DNA from: Gammaproteobacteria bacterium Gsub
Lineage (GTDB): Bacteria; Pseudomonadota; Gammaproteobacteria; PS1; Pseudothioglobaceae
Direction: 5' to 3'
DNA length: 64,000 nucleotides
Assembly (NCBI GenBank): GCA_002007405.1
Contig: JYIN01000008.1
Span: 30,417 to 94,416, forward strand
The notes below the pieces were generated by a model that was not told where the DNA came from, made no database searches, and saw nothing but the letters and a program-made list of their open reading frames with translations. The number at the start of each line of letters is the position of its first letter. Position 1 is the first letter of the stretch. Position numbers and translations under genes: made by a program. Below, one piece after another: positions 27,591 to 37,498 of this stretch.

Positions 27591-28759
27591 TGGTTCACTC
27601 TAAATTTGATATTGCCATTATTGGCGGTGGCATGATAGGACAGGCATTTGCACTGAGCATGGTCAATACAAATAATAAAATTGTCATTATTGAGCCAAAT
27701 AATGTAAATCCAAAGATCAACCAGACATTTCATCAACGGGTGAGTGCCATCACCCCAGCTTCAGAAGCATTGTTAAAAAAACTCGGGGCTTGGGATTTAA
27801 TTAAGCGTAAATACACTTTTATCAATACCAAAGTTTGGGAACAAAATTCACCCGGTCATTTGGATTTTTATGCAGCAGATGAGGGTTTGACACATTTAGG
27901 GCATATTATTGAAAATGATGCGATGCAGTCTGCTTTATTCACTGCACTGGATAATACAGATGTTCAATTTATTAACGCCAAACTTGGACATATTAAAAAG
28001 ACCGAAAAAGGTTATCAAGTAATATTGAATAACAATCAACAATTACACTGTGATTTGTTGATTGGCGCAGATGGTGCGCACTCAAAGCTTCGATTGTTGG
28101 CTGGTATTGAAGTGAGCAAAATTGATTATCAACAAAAGGCTATTATTTGTAATATTAAATCTAGAAAAAGCTTTCAAAAGACTACTTGGCAACGGTTTTT
28201 GTCCGATAGCATTATTGCCCTATTACCACTGAGTGATAATCAAGCCGCAGTAGTTTGGTCAGCTGAAAATCATCTTGCTGATACATTGATTACACTGCCC
28301 CAAAAAACTTTTGCTAATAGGCTTGCAGCAGGTGTGGAATATCAATTCGGTACATTTGAAATATTGGGTAAAATTCAAACTTTTCCACTCATTGGGCGCA
28401 GCGCTAAAACCTATGTTAAAGAAAATTTAGCCCTCATTGGTGATGCTGCACACAACATTCACCCACTGGCAGGACAAGGAGTCAATTTGGGTTTTTCTGA
28501 TATTGAGGTTTTATCTAAACAATTACAAAGTAATAGCAAACTGCTTGGTGACTATGGTGTGTTGCGTGCTTATGCACGAGCACGCCGATTAGACAACGAA
28601 TTGATGGCAAAAACCATGACTGGATTGAATTGGATTTACAAAGAAAATAACGAGCCACTTAGATGGCTACGGGGCTGGGGGATGAATTCAATTAACAAAA
28701 CTCCAATATTGAAATCATTTTTTCAAAAATATGCTATTGGTAGCAAGCACTTGGGGTAA
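27590..28759 (+). CDS. UbiH/UbiF/VisC family FAD hydroxylase
   Basis: Flavoprotein monooxygenase of ubiquinone biosynthesis, 389 residues. Seen are the Rossmann FAD motif IAIIGGGMIGQA (about 8-19), FHQRVSAITPAS typical of the UbiH family, the LLIGADGAHSKLR motif, and the second FAD motif LIGDAAHNIHPLAGQGVNLG. Which ring position it hydroxylates (C5, C1 or C6) cannot be told from these motifs, so no symbol is given. It abuts pmbA (one-base overlap) and converges on fau with a 26-base overlap of 3' ends. Confidence 0.9.
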   Translation: MVHSKFDIAIIGGGMIGQAFALSMVNTNNKIVIIEPNNVNPKINQTFHQRVSAITPASEALLKKLGAWDLIKRKYTFINTKVWEQNSPGHLDFYAADEGLTHLGHIIENDAMQSALFTALDNTDVQFINAKLGHIKKTEKGYQVILNNNQQLHCDLLIGADGAHSKLRLLAGIEVSKIDYQQKAIICNIKSRKSFQKTTWQRFLSDSIIALLPLSDNQAAVVWSAENHLADTLITLPQKTFANRLAAGVEYQFGTFEILGKIQTFPLIGRSAKTYVKENLALIGDAAHNIHPLAGQGVNLGFSDIEVLSKQLQSNSKLLGDYGVLRAYARARRLDNELMAKTMTGLNWIYKENNEPLRWLRGWGMNSINKTPILKSFFQKYAIGSKHLG

Positions 28760-29288
28760 TAATTGCATTGGGTTTTATATCCCAAATCTCAGCACTTAAT
28801 TTTTCTACTCGTTGGCAGTCAAATGCCAGCCCGTATAGTCTTGGGCTTTGCCACTGTTGCATTTGTTTTTTAAACGCCAAAGTGCGGTCATAAAATCCAC
28901 CTCCCATACCAAGCCGATTTTTATTTTTATCAAACCCAACCAGCGGCATAAAAATAATCTCCAGTTGCTGGGCGTTTAAAATATGGGTGGAAATCGGCTC
29001 ATCAATGCCAAATTTATTTTTTTTATAAACTTTTCCAACTTTTGCAAATTTAAGACTTTTGCCTACCAATATTGGTAGATAGATTTTAAATCCTTTATTT
29101 TCTAAAAATTTTTTTATATATTTTGTCTCAATTTCACCGTCATAGGGCAAATATAATGCAATTTTTTCTTTGAATTGAAAAGAGAGTATTTTTTGCACTT
29201 GAGAAGATAATTCTTGAGCAAACCTTTCTCTATTTAATACCGATATGGCATGTCTTTTTGCGCGTAGAGACTGTCTTAATGTTTGCAT
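28734..29288 (-). CDS. fau: 5-formyltetrahydrofolate cyclo-ligase
   Basis: Converts 5-formyl-THF to 5,10-methenyl-THF with ATP, recycling stored folate. 184 residues, normal length. The N-terminal SLRAKRHAIS helix, YLPYDGEIET and the ATP/substrate loop GMGGGFYDRTLAF (about 129-141) are present. It lies directly downstream of the 6S RNA gene on the same strand, the arrangement known for ssrS-ygfA in gammaproteobacteria, where the two are co-transcribed. The gene links to the glycine cleavage and purine one-carbon pathways present here (gcvP, purH). Confidence 0.93.
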   Translation of the reverse strand: MQTLRQSLRAKRHAISVLNRERFAQELSSQVQKILSFQFKEKIALYLPYDGEIETKYIKKFLENKGFKIYLPILVGKSLKFAKVGKVYKKNKFGIDEPISTHILNAQQLEIIFMPLVGFDKNKNRLGMGGGFYDRTLAFKKQMQQWQSPRLYGLAFDCQRVEKLSAEIWDIKPNAIITPSACYQ

Positions 29289-29325
29289 GATTTAAGCATT
29301 ATAGCCAACAATTAGGATTAAAAAA

Positions 29326-29500
29326 AGAATCCATTGTGCCGTGCCTGAGGAACCTGAACCATAAGGCTCAAGGTGGAAGTTTGAAGCCTACCGCAGGCTT
29401 CCCAGCCGCACTGGGCTTGCTCAATAGTAGTCTATCGCATCTCCTATTTTATTTATTTATCGGCTCAGGAACATAATCAACCACAAGCACAACAGACAGT
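29326..29500 (-). ncRNA. ssrS: 6S RNA
   Basis: The minus strand carries the 6S signatures CCTGAGCCGATA (5' half) and CACCTTGAGCC..GGTTCAGG (3' half, compare the E. coli CACCTTGAACC..GGTTCAAGG). A nine-base closing stem joins CTGTTGTGC (5') with GCACAATGG (3'), including two G-U type pairs. Length about 175 nt and position immediately upstream of fau fit. An AT-rich GATAATAAT lies just before the predicted 5' end as a possible -10. 6S binds sigma-70 RNA polymerase and damps transcription in stationary phase. Ends are approximate. Confidence 0.85.
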
Positions 29501-29736
29501 TATTATTATCACCCTTTTAATCCACTAAGATTAGACTTTTTTTGCAAAATCTAAATTTTTATCCTAGACTTTTGCAACAATCTCGTAGGAGTGGATTTTT
29601 AATCTGCCTGTTGAGGATTATTGACATAAACCAATTAGAACCCGACCATAATCATGCTAAAAATCCATGGCAGTAAAAGCAAATTCTCGTATGCTACACT
29701 ATATTTAGAATAAGTTAAAGCGGATCTAAAGTTTCC
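29501..29736. other. Non-coding DNA between the 6S gene and the purH-linked hypothetical gene
   Basis: Apart from the likely 6S promoter at its left edge I see no gene or clear hairpin. The zapA gene that often precedes ssrS is absent. Confidence 0.5.
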
Positions 29737-30138
29737 CTAAATTGGCTCAATATCTAACGCTTCCCAATTATTACTATCAAAGTTAATGACAAACCCGCAC
29801 AGCATATTTGAAGCCTGAACTTTCATTTCATCAGACAACTGCCAAATACGGTTACACTCTGGAAAACCGACAATATCCATATAATTATTGATGCGCATAA
29901 CCTCTTTTTTGCTAAGTTCTAGATTGGAAAAAGTGATGATGACATCATCAATAAATTCTGGCTTTTTTAAATTATAGTAGCCCAGTGCTTCATATTTTTT
30001 AACAATTTTTATGCACTCTTGTAAATGTTGTTTGAGTTTTTCGCTGTTGTTGTATCCTTGAGTAATAGAGCTAACATTATCCTCTTCAATAACGATTGCG
30101 GTTATCTCTGGATAAACTATGATTTTTTTTCTGCTCAT
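29737..30138 (-). CDS. Hypothetical protein downstream of purH
   Basis: A 133-residue soluble, mixed alpha-beta protein with no signal peptide or membrane helix; I do not recognise it. It starts 3 bases after the purH stop on the same strand, so it is probably translated from the purH message. Its content (KKPEFIDDVIITFSNLELSKKEVMRINNYMD) suggests a small regulatory or STAS-like fold, but this is only an impression. Codon and base composition look like its neighbours. Confidence 0.6.
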   Translation of the reverse strand: MSRKKIIVYPEITAIVIEEDNVSSITQGYNNSEKLKQHLQECIKIVKKYEALGYYNLKKPEFIDDVIITFSNLELSKKEVMRINNYMDIVGFPECNRIWQLSDEMKVQASNMLCGFVINFDSNNWEALDIEPI

Positions 30139-30141
30139 AGG

Positions 30142-31680
30142 TTAGTGTCTAAAATGACGCAGGTGAGTGAAAACCATAGCAATACCATGCTCATTCGCTG
30201 CTATAATTACTTCGTCATCACGCATTGATCCACCAGGTTGAATAATAGCTTTAATCCCTGCTTTGGCAGCAGCATCAATGCCATCTCGGAACGGGAAAAA
30301 AGCATCTGATGCCATTACTGAGCCTTCAACAATTAGACCCTCGTCACTGGCTTTAATGCCTGCAATTTTAGCAGAATATACCCGCGACATTTGCCCAGCG
30401 CCGATACCAATAGTCGCTTGGTTCTTAGCATATACAATGGCGTTAGATTTCACCATTTTGGCAACCTTCCAAGCAAACAATAAATCTTTCATTTGAGCTT
30501 TAGTTGGAGATAACTTACTCACGCATTTAATATCGTCTTCACCAACCATACCCAGATCGGTATCTTGCACCAGCAAACCTCCAGTTACCCGTTTGTAATC
30601 AAATGAAGGCTTGGCAGCGGCTAAATTGCCGCATTCTAATACCCGTACATTAGACCTGCTTGATATGACTATTTTTGCATCATTATCAACCTTTGGGGCA
30701 ATAATCACTTCAACAAATTGTTGGTTAATAATAGCTTTTGCGACCGTTTTATCAAGGGTGCGATTAAAGGCAATAATACCACCAAAAGCAGAAGTTGGAT
30801 CAGTTTTAAAAGCAGCTAAATAAGCATCATGAATATTGTCACGAACTGCTGAACCACAAGGATTAGCATGTTTTACAATGACACAAGCAGGGGCAGTGAA
30901 ACTACGCACACATTCAAGTGCAGCATCGGAGTCAGCTATGTTATTAAATGACATTTCCCGACCTTGAGATTGGGTTGCTGAGGCAATGCAAGATTGGGTA
31001 ATGTTATTTTCAATATAGAATGCGGCATTTTGATGCGGATTTTCCCCATAACGCACGGATTGTGCTTTTTGCAGTTGGAGGTTGATGGTATTTGAAAAAC
31101 CATCTCTATCTTTACCCAAATAATTGGCAATCGCCCCGTCATACTGAGTGGTGTGCTCAAAAGCTTTGATCGCAAGTTTGCTACGCATCTCTGAATTGAT
31201 ATTGCCAGCTTTATTGATTTGATCAATCACCATTTGATAATCCGCATTATCAATCACAACCGTTACAAAAGCATGATTTTTTGCAGCTGAGCGCAACATT
31301 GCTGGACCGCCAATATCAATGTTTTCAATCGCCTCTTCAAGAGTGCAATTTTTTTTATCAATAGTGGCTTGAAAAGGGTAGAGATTGACCACTACCAAAT
31401 CAATTGGCTTAATGTTATTTTCAGTCATTACAACATCATCAATGCCACGCCGCGCCAGAATGCCGCCATGAATTTTTGGATTAAGGGTCTTAACACGACC
31501 TGCCATCATTTCGGGGAAACCAGTATAGTCTGATACCTCAATCACGGGAATATTATTGTCAGCCAGAAGTTTTGCAGTGCCGCCTGTGGATAAAATCTCA
31601 ATTTTTTTATTGGCTAAAAAATCAGCCAATTCCAAAATGCCAGTTTTGTTAGAAACACTAATTAAAGCACATTTAATCAC
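30142..31680 (-). CDS. purH: Bifunctional AICAR transformylase/IMP cyclohydrolase
   Basis: Last two steps of IMP synthesis, using 10-formyl-THF. At 512 residues it has normal length. The N-terminal cyclohydrolase (MGS-like, about 1-190) has [15 protein letters not shown] and STGGTAKLL. The transformylase half has [13 protein letters not shown], the catalytic KHANPCGSA (Lys-His) and [11 protein letters not shown], and the C terminus [12 protein letters not shown]. It follows fis by about 130 bases on the same strand, the fis-purH order known in pseudomonads. Confidence 0.97.
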   Translation of the reverse strand: MIKCALISVSNKTGILELADFLANKKIEILSTGGTAKLLADNNIPVIEVSDYTGFPEMMAGRVKTLNPKIHGGILARRGIDDVVMTENNIKPIDLVVVNLYPFQATIDKKNCTLEEAIENIDIGGPAMLRSAAKNHAFVTVVIDNADYQMVIDQINKAGNINSEMRSKLAIKAFEHTTQYDGAIANYLGKDRDGFSNTINLQLQKAQSVRYGENPHQNAAFYIENNITQSCIASATQSQGREMSFNNIADSDAALECVRSFTAPACVIVKHANPCGSAVRDNIHDAYLAAFKTDPTSAFGGIIAFNRTLDKTVAKAIINQQFVEVIIAPKVDNDAKIVISSRSNVRVLECGNLAAAKPSFDYKRVTGGLLVQDTDLGMVGEDDIKCVSKLSPTKAQMKDLLFAWKVAKMVKSNAIVYAKNQATIGIGAGQMSRVYSAKIAGIKASDEGLIVEGSVMASDAFFPFRDGIDAAAKAGIKAIIQPGGSMRDDEVIIAANEHGIAMVFTHLRHFRH

Positions 31681-31810
31681 GGTATTGCAGGCTTTCTTGG
31701 AAACCTTTTATTAATTTGATTATATCTTTGGTTTTTTTTGTAATATTTCTTCGCTTTATACCTAATTTTATAGTTGTCATTTTTTGCTATTTTTCAAGTC
31801 GTCAATTTTT

Positions 31811-32041
31811 TCAGAGATTATAAAGCTTAATTTTTTTCTTAAGAGTACCGCGGTTGATGCCTAGAATTTTTGCAGTCTGGCTATGGTTTCTTTCGGTGTG
31901 TTCTAATACAAATTTAATCACCAAAGATTCAGACTCTTGCATTACCATTTTATGCACGCCATTTGCACATTCGCCATTTAATTGTTGAAAATAACGCCTA
32001 AGTTTTGCGTCAATACATGCGGGTAAATCAGTCGAACTCAT
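31811..32041 (-). CDS. fis: Fis family DNA-binding protein
   Basis: A 76-residue nucleoid/regulatory protein. The C-terminal helix-turn-helix is complete (NHSQTAKILGINRGTLKKKIKLYNL), preceded by the dimerisation helices (ESESLVIKFVLEHTE). It is shorter than E. coli Fis (98) because the flexible N-terminal beta-hairpin arm is reduced, as in many short proteobacterial Fis proteins. That arm contacts Hin/Gin recombinases in E. coli, so that activity is unlikely to be kept. Located between def and purH. Confidence 0.9.
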   Translation of the reverse strand: MSSTDLPACIDAKLRRYFQQLNGECANGVHKMVMQESESLVIKFVLEHTERNHSQTAKILGINRGTLKKKIKLYNL

Positions 32042-32150
32042 TTAAAAAATTCCTAAAATAATTAGCATCGATTATGGTTTTTTATCAAAGTGTGTAGCAT
32101 ACCAAAAAATAGGCTTGGCTGGATAACTAAGTGCTCAATTTTCACTAATT

Positions 32151-32702
32151 TTATGCTTTGGCAGCTTTTTTAGTTTTTTCTAATAAGCGTTTTTGCTTGA
32201 GTTTGGATAAATAATCCACAAATAAAATACCGTTTAAATGGTCAATTTCATGCTGAATGCAAATGGCGAGCAATCCTGTTGCTTGTAATGTAAATGTCTC
32301 GCCTTTTTCATTGAGTGCCTGAACCATAATATGATTAAAACGCGACACTTCTGCTTGAAAACCAGGCACCGACAAACAGCCTTCAATATGGGTTTCTCGC
32401 CCATCTTTTTCGGTGATTTTCGGGTTGATAAAACACAAAGGACGGGACTGGTCCTTGGTCTCACTAATATTGTGTTTGCGGTTTTTTAATAAAAGGTAGT
32501 CATCTTCAGAATCAAGCACATCCGTCACTACTACTTGCAGGTGATGATTAACCTGAGTGGCAGCTAGCCCAATGCCGTCTTCAGCATGCATTGTTGCAAA
32601 CATATTTTTAACTAACTTTTTAATTGTATTATCAACCGTGCTAACTTTTTTAGCAACGATGCGTAAGCGACGGTCAGGATAGCGAAGAATAGGCAAAATC
32701 AT
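32151..32702 (-). CDS. def: Peptide deformylase
   Basis: Removes the N-formyl group from nascent proteins; Fe/Zn metallohydrolase. The 183-residue protein has all three motifs: GIGLAATQV (about 43-51), EGCLSVPG (metal Cys) and QHEIDHLNG (two metal His and catalytic Glu). Between motifs 1 and 2 it has a longer insert ([18 protein letters not shown]) than the E. coli enzyme. The start overlaps the nadB stop by 4 bases, unlike the common def-fmt pairing. Confidence 0.95.
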   Translation of the reverse strand: MILPILRYPDRRLRIVAKKVSTVDNTIKKLVKNMFATMHAEDGIGLAATQVNHHLQVVVTDVLDSEDDYLLLKNRKHNISETKDQSRPLCFINPKITEKDGRETHIEGCLSVPGFQAEVSRFNHIMVQALNEKGETFTLQATGLLAICIQHEIDHLNGILFVDYLSKLKQKRLLEKTKKAAKA

Positions 32703-34258
32703 GATTTTTGGATTATGGTATTGGTTGGTTTTTTTAATTGTTCCAAGTAGTCTATATTGTAATGCAAACCGCGGCTCTCAGTTCTGTTAATTGCAGATTG
32801 AACAATAATTTGTGCGGTTTCAACTAGGTTTCTAAGCTCAATTAAATCGGCTGAGATCAAATACAATCGATAATATTCATCCACCTCAATTTGGATTTGA
32901 GACAGGCGTCTTTGCGCTGAATAAAGACGCTTATTACTACGCACAATGCCAACAAAATTCCACATAATGCGCCTGATTTCATCCCATAGATGTGATACCA
33001 CCACTTTTTCTTTTGAAGGTGAGACTCTTGAAGCATCCCAATCGTTAAAATTTGGATATTCTAAGCTTAGATTTTGCTGGCTGATATGACGCGCACAAGC
33101 ACTGGCAAATACCATACACTCTAACAGTGAATTACTCGCCATGCGGTTTGCACCATGCACACCAGTATGGGCAACTTCACCAATGGCGTATAAATTGCCA
33201 ATATTGCTACACGCATTAATATTGGTTTGGATTCCGCCACAAGTATAATGCGCCGCTGGTACGACAGGAATAGGTTGGACGGAAATGTCAATCCCAAAAG
33301 AAGTACATTTTTTATCAATAGTGGGGAAATGTCTTTTAATCCAATTTTTGTCTTTAAAAGTAATATCTAGATAAACACAATCAAAACCATGGGTTTTCAT
33401 CTCTGAGTCAATCGCTCGGGCTACAATATCGCGGGGCGCTAATTCTTCTCTAGGATCGTATTTATACATAAATGCCTCCCCATTTGGCAATATTAGTTTG
33501 CCACCTTCCCCGCGTAGTGTCTCAGAAATTAAAAATGATTTAGCATGGGGATGGTAGAGGCAAGTGGGGTGAAATTGGGTAAATTCCATATTCACAATGC
33601 TACAACCTGCGCGATACGCCATGGCAATGCCATCGCCCGTTGAGGTATCAGGATTAGAAGTGTAGAGATAGGTTTTAGCGCCACCACCAGTCGCAATGAT
33701 GGTTTTATGGGAGATAAAGCGCTCAACTCGGTTATTAGATTTATTGAGAATATACCCTCCATAACAATGCTGGTTTTTGATTAGCAAATCAATGGCAATA
33801 AAGTCTTCAAACAGGCTAATATTGCTCTTAGATTTAACTTTTTTAAATAAATTAGTTTGGATAGATCGCCCAGTTTTATCAGCAACATGCGCCACACGCC
33901 TGTTACTATGCCCACCTTCTGTGGTGAGGTGGTATTGTCCGTTTTTGTGGGTAAAAATAACACCCGCCTGTTCTAAAGCAGCAATTGCACTTGGTCCTTG
34001 TTCAACCATAAAACGAATGGCTTTTTTATTGCCCAATCCAACCCCCGCTGATAAAGTATCGCTTATATGCGATTGGAAATTATCATTCGCATCTAATACA
34101 GCCGCTATGCCGCCCTGCGCATAGTAAGAACTGCTCTCAAGGATTTTGTCTTTAGCAATTAAGGCAATAGACAAACGATCTGCTAATTGCAAAGCACTCA
34201 TCATCCCAGCACTGCCAGTGCCAATAATTAAGACATCAAAGTGGTGCTGTGTTGGCAT
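32699..34258 (-). CDS. nadB: L-aspartate oxidase
   Basis: FAD enzyme that oxidises aspartate to iminoaspartate, the first step of NAD synthesis. 519 residues. It has the FAD motif [19 protein letters not shown] (about 9-27), the [15 protein letters not shown] region, [10 protein letters not shown] and SETLRGEGG of the succinate dehydrogenase/fumarate reductase fold, and [21 protein letters not shown]. nadA and nadC are not adjacent. Four bases separate it from the upstream RND gene and it overlaps def, so this is a compact transcription unit. Confidence 0.96.
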   Translation of the reverse strand: MPTQHHFDVLIIGTGSAGMMSALQLADRLSIALIAKDKILESSSYYAQGGIAAVLDANDNFQSHISDTLSAGVGLGNKKAIRFMVEQGPSAIAALEQAGVIFTHKNGQYHLTTEGGHSNRRVAHVADKTGRSIQTNLFKKVKSKSNISLFEDFIAIDLLIKNQHCYGGYILNKSNNRVERFISHKTIIATGGGAKTYLYTSNPDTSTGDGIAMAYRAGCSIVNMEFTQFHPTCLYHPHAKSFLISETLRGEGGKLILPNGEAFMYKYDPREELAPRDIVARAIDSEMKTHGFDCVYLDITFKDKNWIKRHFPTIDKKCTSFGIDISVQPIPVVPAAHYTCGGIQTNINACSNIGNLYAIGEVAHTGVHGANRMASNSLLECMVFASACARHISQQNLSLEYPNFNDWDASRVSPSKEKVVVSHLWDEIRRIMWNFVGIVRSNKRLYSAQRRLSQIQIEVDEYYRLYLISADLIELRNLVETAQIIVQSAINRTESRGLHYNIDYLEQLKKPTNTIIQKS

Positions 34259-34262
34259 TTTC

Positions 34263-36638
34263 TTAAATTTTTGGCTTTACCATCAAAATAAATTTTGGCA
34301 ACAGTGTTAGGTTTGCCAGTAATGCACTCAGCATAGCAATTGCGGTAAATATGCCAAAATAGATACTGGGAATAAAGTTAGATAAAATTAGAATCAAAAA
34401 ACCTAGGGTGATGGTAATTGAGGTGTAGAACATTGCCAAACCAATACTTGCATGCGAGCGATACATCGTAGCGAGATAATCCCCATCTTTTTGAAATTCA
34501 GCCCTAAAACGATGAATATAATGAATGGCATCATCCACACCAATCCCAATGGCAATAGCAGAGATGGTAATGGTCATTAAATCCAGTGAAATATTGAGTA
34601 TCCCCATAATGCCAAGGATAAACAATGAAGGTAGCATATTAGGAATGATCGCAAGAATTGATAAACTGATTGATCTAAACACAAATAAAAACATGATAAA
34701 AATGACTAAAAACACAGCCGCAATGGTTTTAATTTGCGAATCAAACAGGCTTTGTAACATATTGTTATACAATACCAACATACCAGTAATATGAAAATTA
34801 TCTGCTCCAAAGCCAATATTTTTGGTAATATGGGTTTGTATTTTTTGGATCAAAGCATTGCGTTTTAAATCTTTGTTGGTCTCTCGAACCCGAATGACCA
34901 TACGCAACTGTCCACTGTCCTCAGATAAATAAGGGTTTAACACATATTTTTTGGCTTTTTCTGGAATTTGACCTTTGACAACATTGAGAAAAAAACCGCT
35001 CAACACACTGCCGTCGTTTGCCTGAGTTAAAATCTGCATCAAGGTATCAATTGATAAAACTTTTCCAGTTTCATCTAAATTTTCTAAATAGGTATGGATT
35101 TTATGAATATCGGCGCGTAGATCTTCGTCAAACCAGTAATATTGCCCCAAATCATCAAAAATGATTTCTAATGGAATAGTGCCACCAAGTTCCTCATCAA
35201 TCAAAGTCAGCCCTTGGTTAATTTCTGTGTTTTCTTTAAAATAGTCAATAAAGCGGTTTTCAACACTGAGTTTACTAACACCAAATCCAGCAATGCCAAT
35301 CAACACAACAACCATGACTAACAAATGATTACCAAATCTTTCTACAAAGTTTGCTAATCTATAGGTGGTATTGAGCTCGGTTTTAAACTTTCTAACTTTG
35401 GCTTTGGGCAATAATATCATGATGATTGGAAACGCCAAAAATGACAATACCAACGAGATACTAACACCAATTGACATCATCCAGCCAAAATCAATCACCG
35501 GCTTGATGCCGCTAATAAGTAACGAACCAAAAGCGGCGATAGTGGTCAAAGTGGTGAATAAACAAGGTTTAAACATTCTCTGTAATGTATTTTTAATTAA
35601 ATCACGGTATTCTAAATTTGGGTTTAGTTGTGCTAATTCCCGATAACATACCACCAAATGCACAGTAACGGACAGAGTCATCACCAATAATAACGAGAAA
35701 AAATTACTTGAGATGACAGTAACTTTCCAGCCTAAAAATCCTAAAATACCACTCATCATTAAAGCGCCAGTAATGCTTATACCAATTGGCATTAAAACCC
35801 AGCGAATGCCTTTGAAAATAAGCGCTAAAATCAACATCATTAGCCCAATGACTGCCAAGCTAAAAACAATTAAATCATTGTTAATATAACTGATAATATC
35901 AGTGGTAATCATCGGCACACCACCTAGAAATAACCCAGCTTTGTCACGATATTTTTCCAAAATAGTGCGAATCTCAGCAATGGTTTTGGCCTGCAAGCCG
36001 GTTTGTAGGGTTGTATCTTTTAACACTTGTTTTTCAATACTTTTAAGCCGCCTAAGTTCGTCTTTTGACAATTCATTATTGACGCGTTGAAGACGCAAAT
36101 CATCACGCTGTTTTCGTCTTTTGTCAAACACTGGATTATCTTTTAGAGTAACTAAAATTGCGCTGGTTTTGCCATCACTACTCACCAAATTATTGCTGTA
36201 TAGAGGCGATGATTTAAACTCATCATTTGCCAACATCAAATCCGCATTGCCATTACCAATGGTAATATTTTTACTTGCTAAATCTGCTAGTGAGATTGGT
36301 GGTGAACGAAACAATGGCACATCAAGAATACTGGTAACTGATTTAACTTGTGCAATGGCTTGTAAGTCTTTTTTAAGGTTGTCAAGGTGTTGAATCTGTG
36401 CTGAGTTAAGTAGGTCATCTTTAACTTGATAACTGACGATTAAAAAATCATCAGAACCATATTTTTTTTTAATGCTTTGGTAATAACGCAGATTTCTATC
36501 CCCTTCTAATACCAATGAATCTGAAGAGGCGTCAAGCTGAAAATTAGAAATTTGGACAATAAAAAAGCCAGCAACCAGTACCAATAAAATCAGACTAATA
36601 CGCGATTTTTTGAAAACAAAATCATAAAAATATTGCAT
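34263..36638 (-). CDS. RND superfamily exporter (MMPL/sterol-sensing-domain type)
   Basis: A 791-residue inner-membrane protein with about 12 helices in two repeats: helix 1, a large periplasmic loop (about 35-245), five helices, then the same again (second loop about 445-625). The TM4-like segments with ISAIAIGIGVDDAIHYIHRFR carry the GxxxDD proton-relay motif of the RND/MMPL family. It has no neighbouring adaptor or outer-membrane factor, so a standalone lipid or hopanoid type exporter is more likely than multidrug efflux. Cargo is unknown. Confidence 0.85.
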   Translation of the reverse strand: MQYFYDFVFKKSRISLILLVLVAGFFIVQISNFQLDASSDSLVLEGDRNLRYYQSIKKKYGSDDFLIVSYQVKDDLLNSAQIQHLDNLKKDLQAIAQVKSVTSILDVPLFRSPPISLADLASKNITIGNGNADLMLANDEFKSSPLYSNNLVSSDGKTSAILVTLKDNPVFDKRRKQRDDLRLQRVNNELSKDELRRLKSIEKQVLKDTTLQTGLQAKTIAEIRTILEKYRDKAGLFLGGVPMITTDIISYINNDLIVFSLAVIGLMMLILALIFKGIRWVLMPIGISITGALMMSGILGFLGWKVTVISSNFFSLLLVMTLSVTVHLVVCYRELAQLNPNLEYRDLIKNTLQRMFKPCLFTTLTTIAAFGSLLISGIKPVIDFGWMMSIGVSISLVLSFLAFPIIMILLPKAKVRKFKTELNTTYRLANFVERFGNHLLVMVVVLIGIAGFGVSKLSVENRFIDYFKENTEINQGLTLIDEELGGTIPLEIIFDDLGQYYWFDEDLRADIHKIHTYLENLDETGKVLSIDTLMQILTQANDGSVLSGFFLNVVKGQIPEKAKKYVLNPYLSEDSGQLRMVIRVRETNKDLKRNALIQKIQTHITKNIGFGADNFHITGMLVLYNNMLQSLFDSQIKTIAAVFLVIFIMFLFVFRSISLSILAIIPNMLPSLFILGIMGILNISLDLMTITISAIAIGIGVDDAIHYIHRFRAEFQKDGDYLATMYRSHASIGLAMFYTSITITLGFLILILSNFIPSIYFGIFTAIAMLSALLANLTLLPKFILMVKPKI

Positions 36639-36652
36639 CGATTTATTGGTTT

Positions 36653-37315
36653 TTAAAATTCAAAATTTGCCAGCGTTTCTAAACCTTGCATGGTATTTAA
36701 ATGGGTTTCAAAAAGTGATTGCGTCTGCCATTTATGTTCATTGATTCGGGTAATGAGTTTTGCATTCATAACATTACCTGTGCCTTCCACCACAAAAATA
36801 CGCCCACCAACATTTAGCAAATGAAAATAACGACCGGTAATTTTCGGCACTGCCGTGCCTACAATAACAACATCAAAAAAGTCATTTGAAGTCCAACCTT
36901 TTGAGGCATCTCCCACTTCAAGTTGGACATTTTTAATATCCAACGCGTCAATCTTTTTCCGTGCCTTGGCGCTAAGTTTTGGATCGATTTCAATGCTGGT
37001 GATAGATTTGCAAAGTTTGGCAACCACTGCTGTTAAATAACCGCTACCGGTGCCAATTTCTAAAATTTTTTCATTTTGTTTAATATTAAGTACTGCTAAC
37101 AACCGTCCCTCAATTTTAGGGCTAAACATCTTGGCTTTGTCGCTCAGTGGAATTTCAATATCGGCAAATGCCAAATTCTTGTATTCTTTTGGGACAAAAT
37201 TCTCTCGTGGCGTGTCTTTGAGCGCATTATTAGCAATGTAATTTAGCCCACCCCAAGGACGAATTTGGTTATCAATAACATTTTCTCTTGCTCGTATTGT
37301 ATTCATGTTTTCCAT
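36653..37315 (-). CDS. pcm: Protein-L-isoaspartate methyltransferase family protein
   Basis: A 220-residue SAM-dependent methyltransferase. SAM motif I is ILEIGTGSGYLTAVVAKL (about 84-101), motif post-I IEIDP, and the family N-terminal helices (RARENVIDNQIRPWG) are present. PCM repairs isoaspartyl residues in aged proteins, though this subgroup (RxNMVDxQIRxxG start) is often only annotated as Pcm-like and its substrate may differ. A second Met at position 4 is an alternative start. First gene of the pcm-RND-nadB-def run downstream of rpoC. Confidence 0.82.
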   Translation of the reverse strand: MENMNTIRARENVIDNQIRPWGGLNYIANNALKDTPRENFVPKEYKNLAFADIEIPLSDKAKMFSPKIEGRLLAVLNIKQNEKILEIGTGSGYLTAVVAKLCKSITSIEIDPKLSAKARKKIDALDIKNVQLEVGDASKGWTSNDFFDVVIVGTAVPKITGRYFHLLNVGGRIFVVEGTGNVMNAKLITRINEHKWQTQSLFETHLNTMQGLETLANFEF

Positions 37316-37498
37316 TTATCGTCATTTTTATTTTTGAGATTTTAATGTAATTTTTTACCTATTTTTATTGGTATTATCTGTAAGATTAATTTTATTTTAT
37401 TTTTTGAGTAAAAAAATATAAAAAAGACCTTTGTATAATTGTGCAAAAAATCTCTAAAAATTTTATTGGTTTAATTGCTTAAGAACCGCAACAAGCGG

